Assembly: GCA_028551475.1 (NCBI GenBank)
Contig: CM052362.1
Coordinates: forward strand, 21,248,021-21,312,020
Source of the DNA: Casuarina equisetifolia
Taxonomy: Eukaryota > Streptophyta > Magnoliopsida > Fagales > Casuarinaceae
DNA length: 64,000 bases
Direction of reading: 5' to 3'
The translations under genes were made by a program, and so were the position numbers. The notes under the pieces are model-generated. The model searched no databases and had not been told where the DNA came from. It saw nothing but the letters and a program-made list of their open reading frames with translations. Of this stretch, positions 62,661 to 64,000 are shown piece by piece (position 1 is the first letter of the stretch; each line of letters begins with the position of its first letter).

Positions 62661-64000
62661 CTACAAGCCATATTTATACTATAACCTAAATGAAACCATA
62701 AGATATTGCAAAGTTACAAAGGAGACCCCCACATTTAAGCCATAGTAGAAGGGTTGGTGATTGACCCTTTGTCACGAGGCATATAAATGATTTGAGAGGT
62801 TTTAATGGTTGCAAACCTAAAAAGTTTTGATTTTCAAAATATAACTTCTCCTTGTCCTCAGGAGATGTTATGACATTAGCATAAACCAAATAAATGATCT
62901 ACTTTATTTGCATAGCTTCTAGTAAGTCATCATTATGTGCGTCTTTGAACATTTCCAATTTTTTTCTTAAATTCATATTGCTTGGTGGGCTTCCTAACAA
63001 CCTTAGCAATATGAACTAAATTATTTTCAAATAATTGATCAACATTCCTTGCTTGTATCCCTAATGGAATCTTTAACAAAATTTCTTCCTCCATTATAGC
63101 TTCTAATACTCAACATCCTACATGTCCTTAGTGAGCTTGCTTGCTTGATCTTTTGTAGCCAACTAAACATCCAAAGAGGCCAAAAATATATGGCTTGCAA
63201 CTTAACTAATCTCTTGTATTCTATGTTGTAAAAGATTAACAATTTTCCTGAAATTGACAACAATGTAAGCCTTGCTTATATTTTGCACTTAAGTGCTCCC
63301 TGCTTAGCAACTTTAATCTCGTAGTTGAAAATCTTTGTAGCATTTCCAAATCTTTTAAAATGGTTAATGTTTAGCTCTTATGGCTTTTTAAAGATATATA
63401 TATATATATATATATGTATGTATATAGTCCAAATATGGAAAGGACAATACGATATAGTAACTTAGCTAGTGAAACCTATGAGGTACCACTAATCACCTCC
63501 TTTACCATCTCATTATTGAGAAAAATTTATAAATAGTGCCAATCAACCACATTGTAGCCATGAAATATCTACCTAAATTAATTAGAAAACAATAAACATA
63601 CTTAATAAAAACCTAACTATAATGCACATGTTCATTTCTATTTATACAAAGAAAGAATCAATATGTCATTATTAAATACTAATGGCCTATATTAAATTAG
63701 TAATTATCTTAAGAACTTCAATTAATAGAAAAAAGAAAGAAAAAGGCAATCATCTAATTATTATTCTCACACCATATTATATATGCATTAAACAAATAAA
63801 ACTATGGCTACTGTTATATAGACATTTGAGATTATCTATATTTGGCTCTAGAGAAGTACCAAAGAAATATAACAAAACAAAAAAAAGACTTTTAAGCTTG
63901 AAAGATACACAATTTGTATACAATACAATTGCATCATACCACATCCTTTTAGTTATTGAGAAAATGTAGGAAAGATTCAAATACCAAATAGAACAAAACA
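62661..64000. other. AT-rich region, probable further repeat remains
   Basis: No gene recognised. It includes a (TA)n run at about 63394-63415. Minus-strand open stretches at 62686-62889 and 63039-63263 may be further decayed element sequence, but I cannot assign them. Confidence 0.4.
63394..63415. repeat. (TA)n microsatellite
   Basis: An uninterrupted AT repeat of about 11 units followed by GTATGTATATA. Confidence 0.95.

Noticed and set aside
1-64000. CRISPR arrays, rRNA genes, known microRNA precursors
   Set aside because: No regularly spaced repeats, rRNA sequence or familiar miRNA mature sequence was noticed by reading; a proper search was not possible.

Overview
The window is nuclear DNA of a flowering plant, almost certainly a eudicot. 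The evidence is split genes with short GT-AG introns, AT-rich intergenic DNA, CT/GA microsatellites in leaders, and plant-specific families (Dof, ATXR6, PLS-class PPR, oligopeptide transporter, thylakoid-lumen protein). Species cannot be fixed from sequence alone. All gene models were built by hand by joining exons whose splice sites and phases agree. No transcript or database search was available.

Layout. 1-1540: the first two exons of a TL17.4-like thylakoid lumenal protein gene (minus), plus an unassigned terminal exon at the window edge. 4291-8450: a seven-coding-exon WD40 protein (minus) with a spliced 5'UTR carrying a GA microsatellite. 13301-13372: tRNA-Trp(CCA) (minus). 15081-18740: ATXR6 histone H3K27 monomethyltransferase (minus), sharing a 274-bp promoter region with a DEDDy 3'-5' exonuclease/Mut7-C protein (plus, 19015-24728). 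28072-29392: Dof transcription factor (plus). 33904-36451: E-class PPR gene with an apparent one-base frameshift (plus). 36693-39221: Cdc14/SIN-component-like gene (minus). 39905-46472: three Yippee-like genes (minus), two in a direct tandem duplication. 46794-51800: RRM protein of the nuclear-speckle type (plus). 56690-60200: oligopeptide transporter (plus). 60583-62660: remnants of Copia and Gypsy retrotransposons.

Most genes are unrelated housekeeping or regulatory loci, not an operon-like system. Two themes stand out. ATXR6 and the exonuclease diverge from a short region with three E2F-like sites, which fits S-phase expression of a PCNA-binding chromatin enzyme. The Yippee pair carries two alternative first exons per unit, and each unit has kept a different one intact: a textbook-like case of complementary degeneration after duplication. 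The RRM gene adds a third oddity, a 234-bp tandem triplication that copies its own intron-1 splice acceptor. No CRISPR array, virus-like island or wholly novel multi-gene system was seen.
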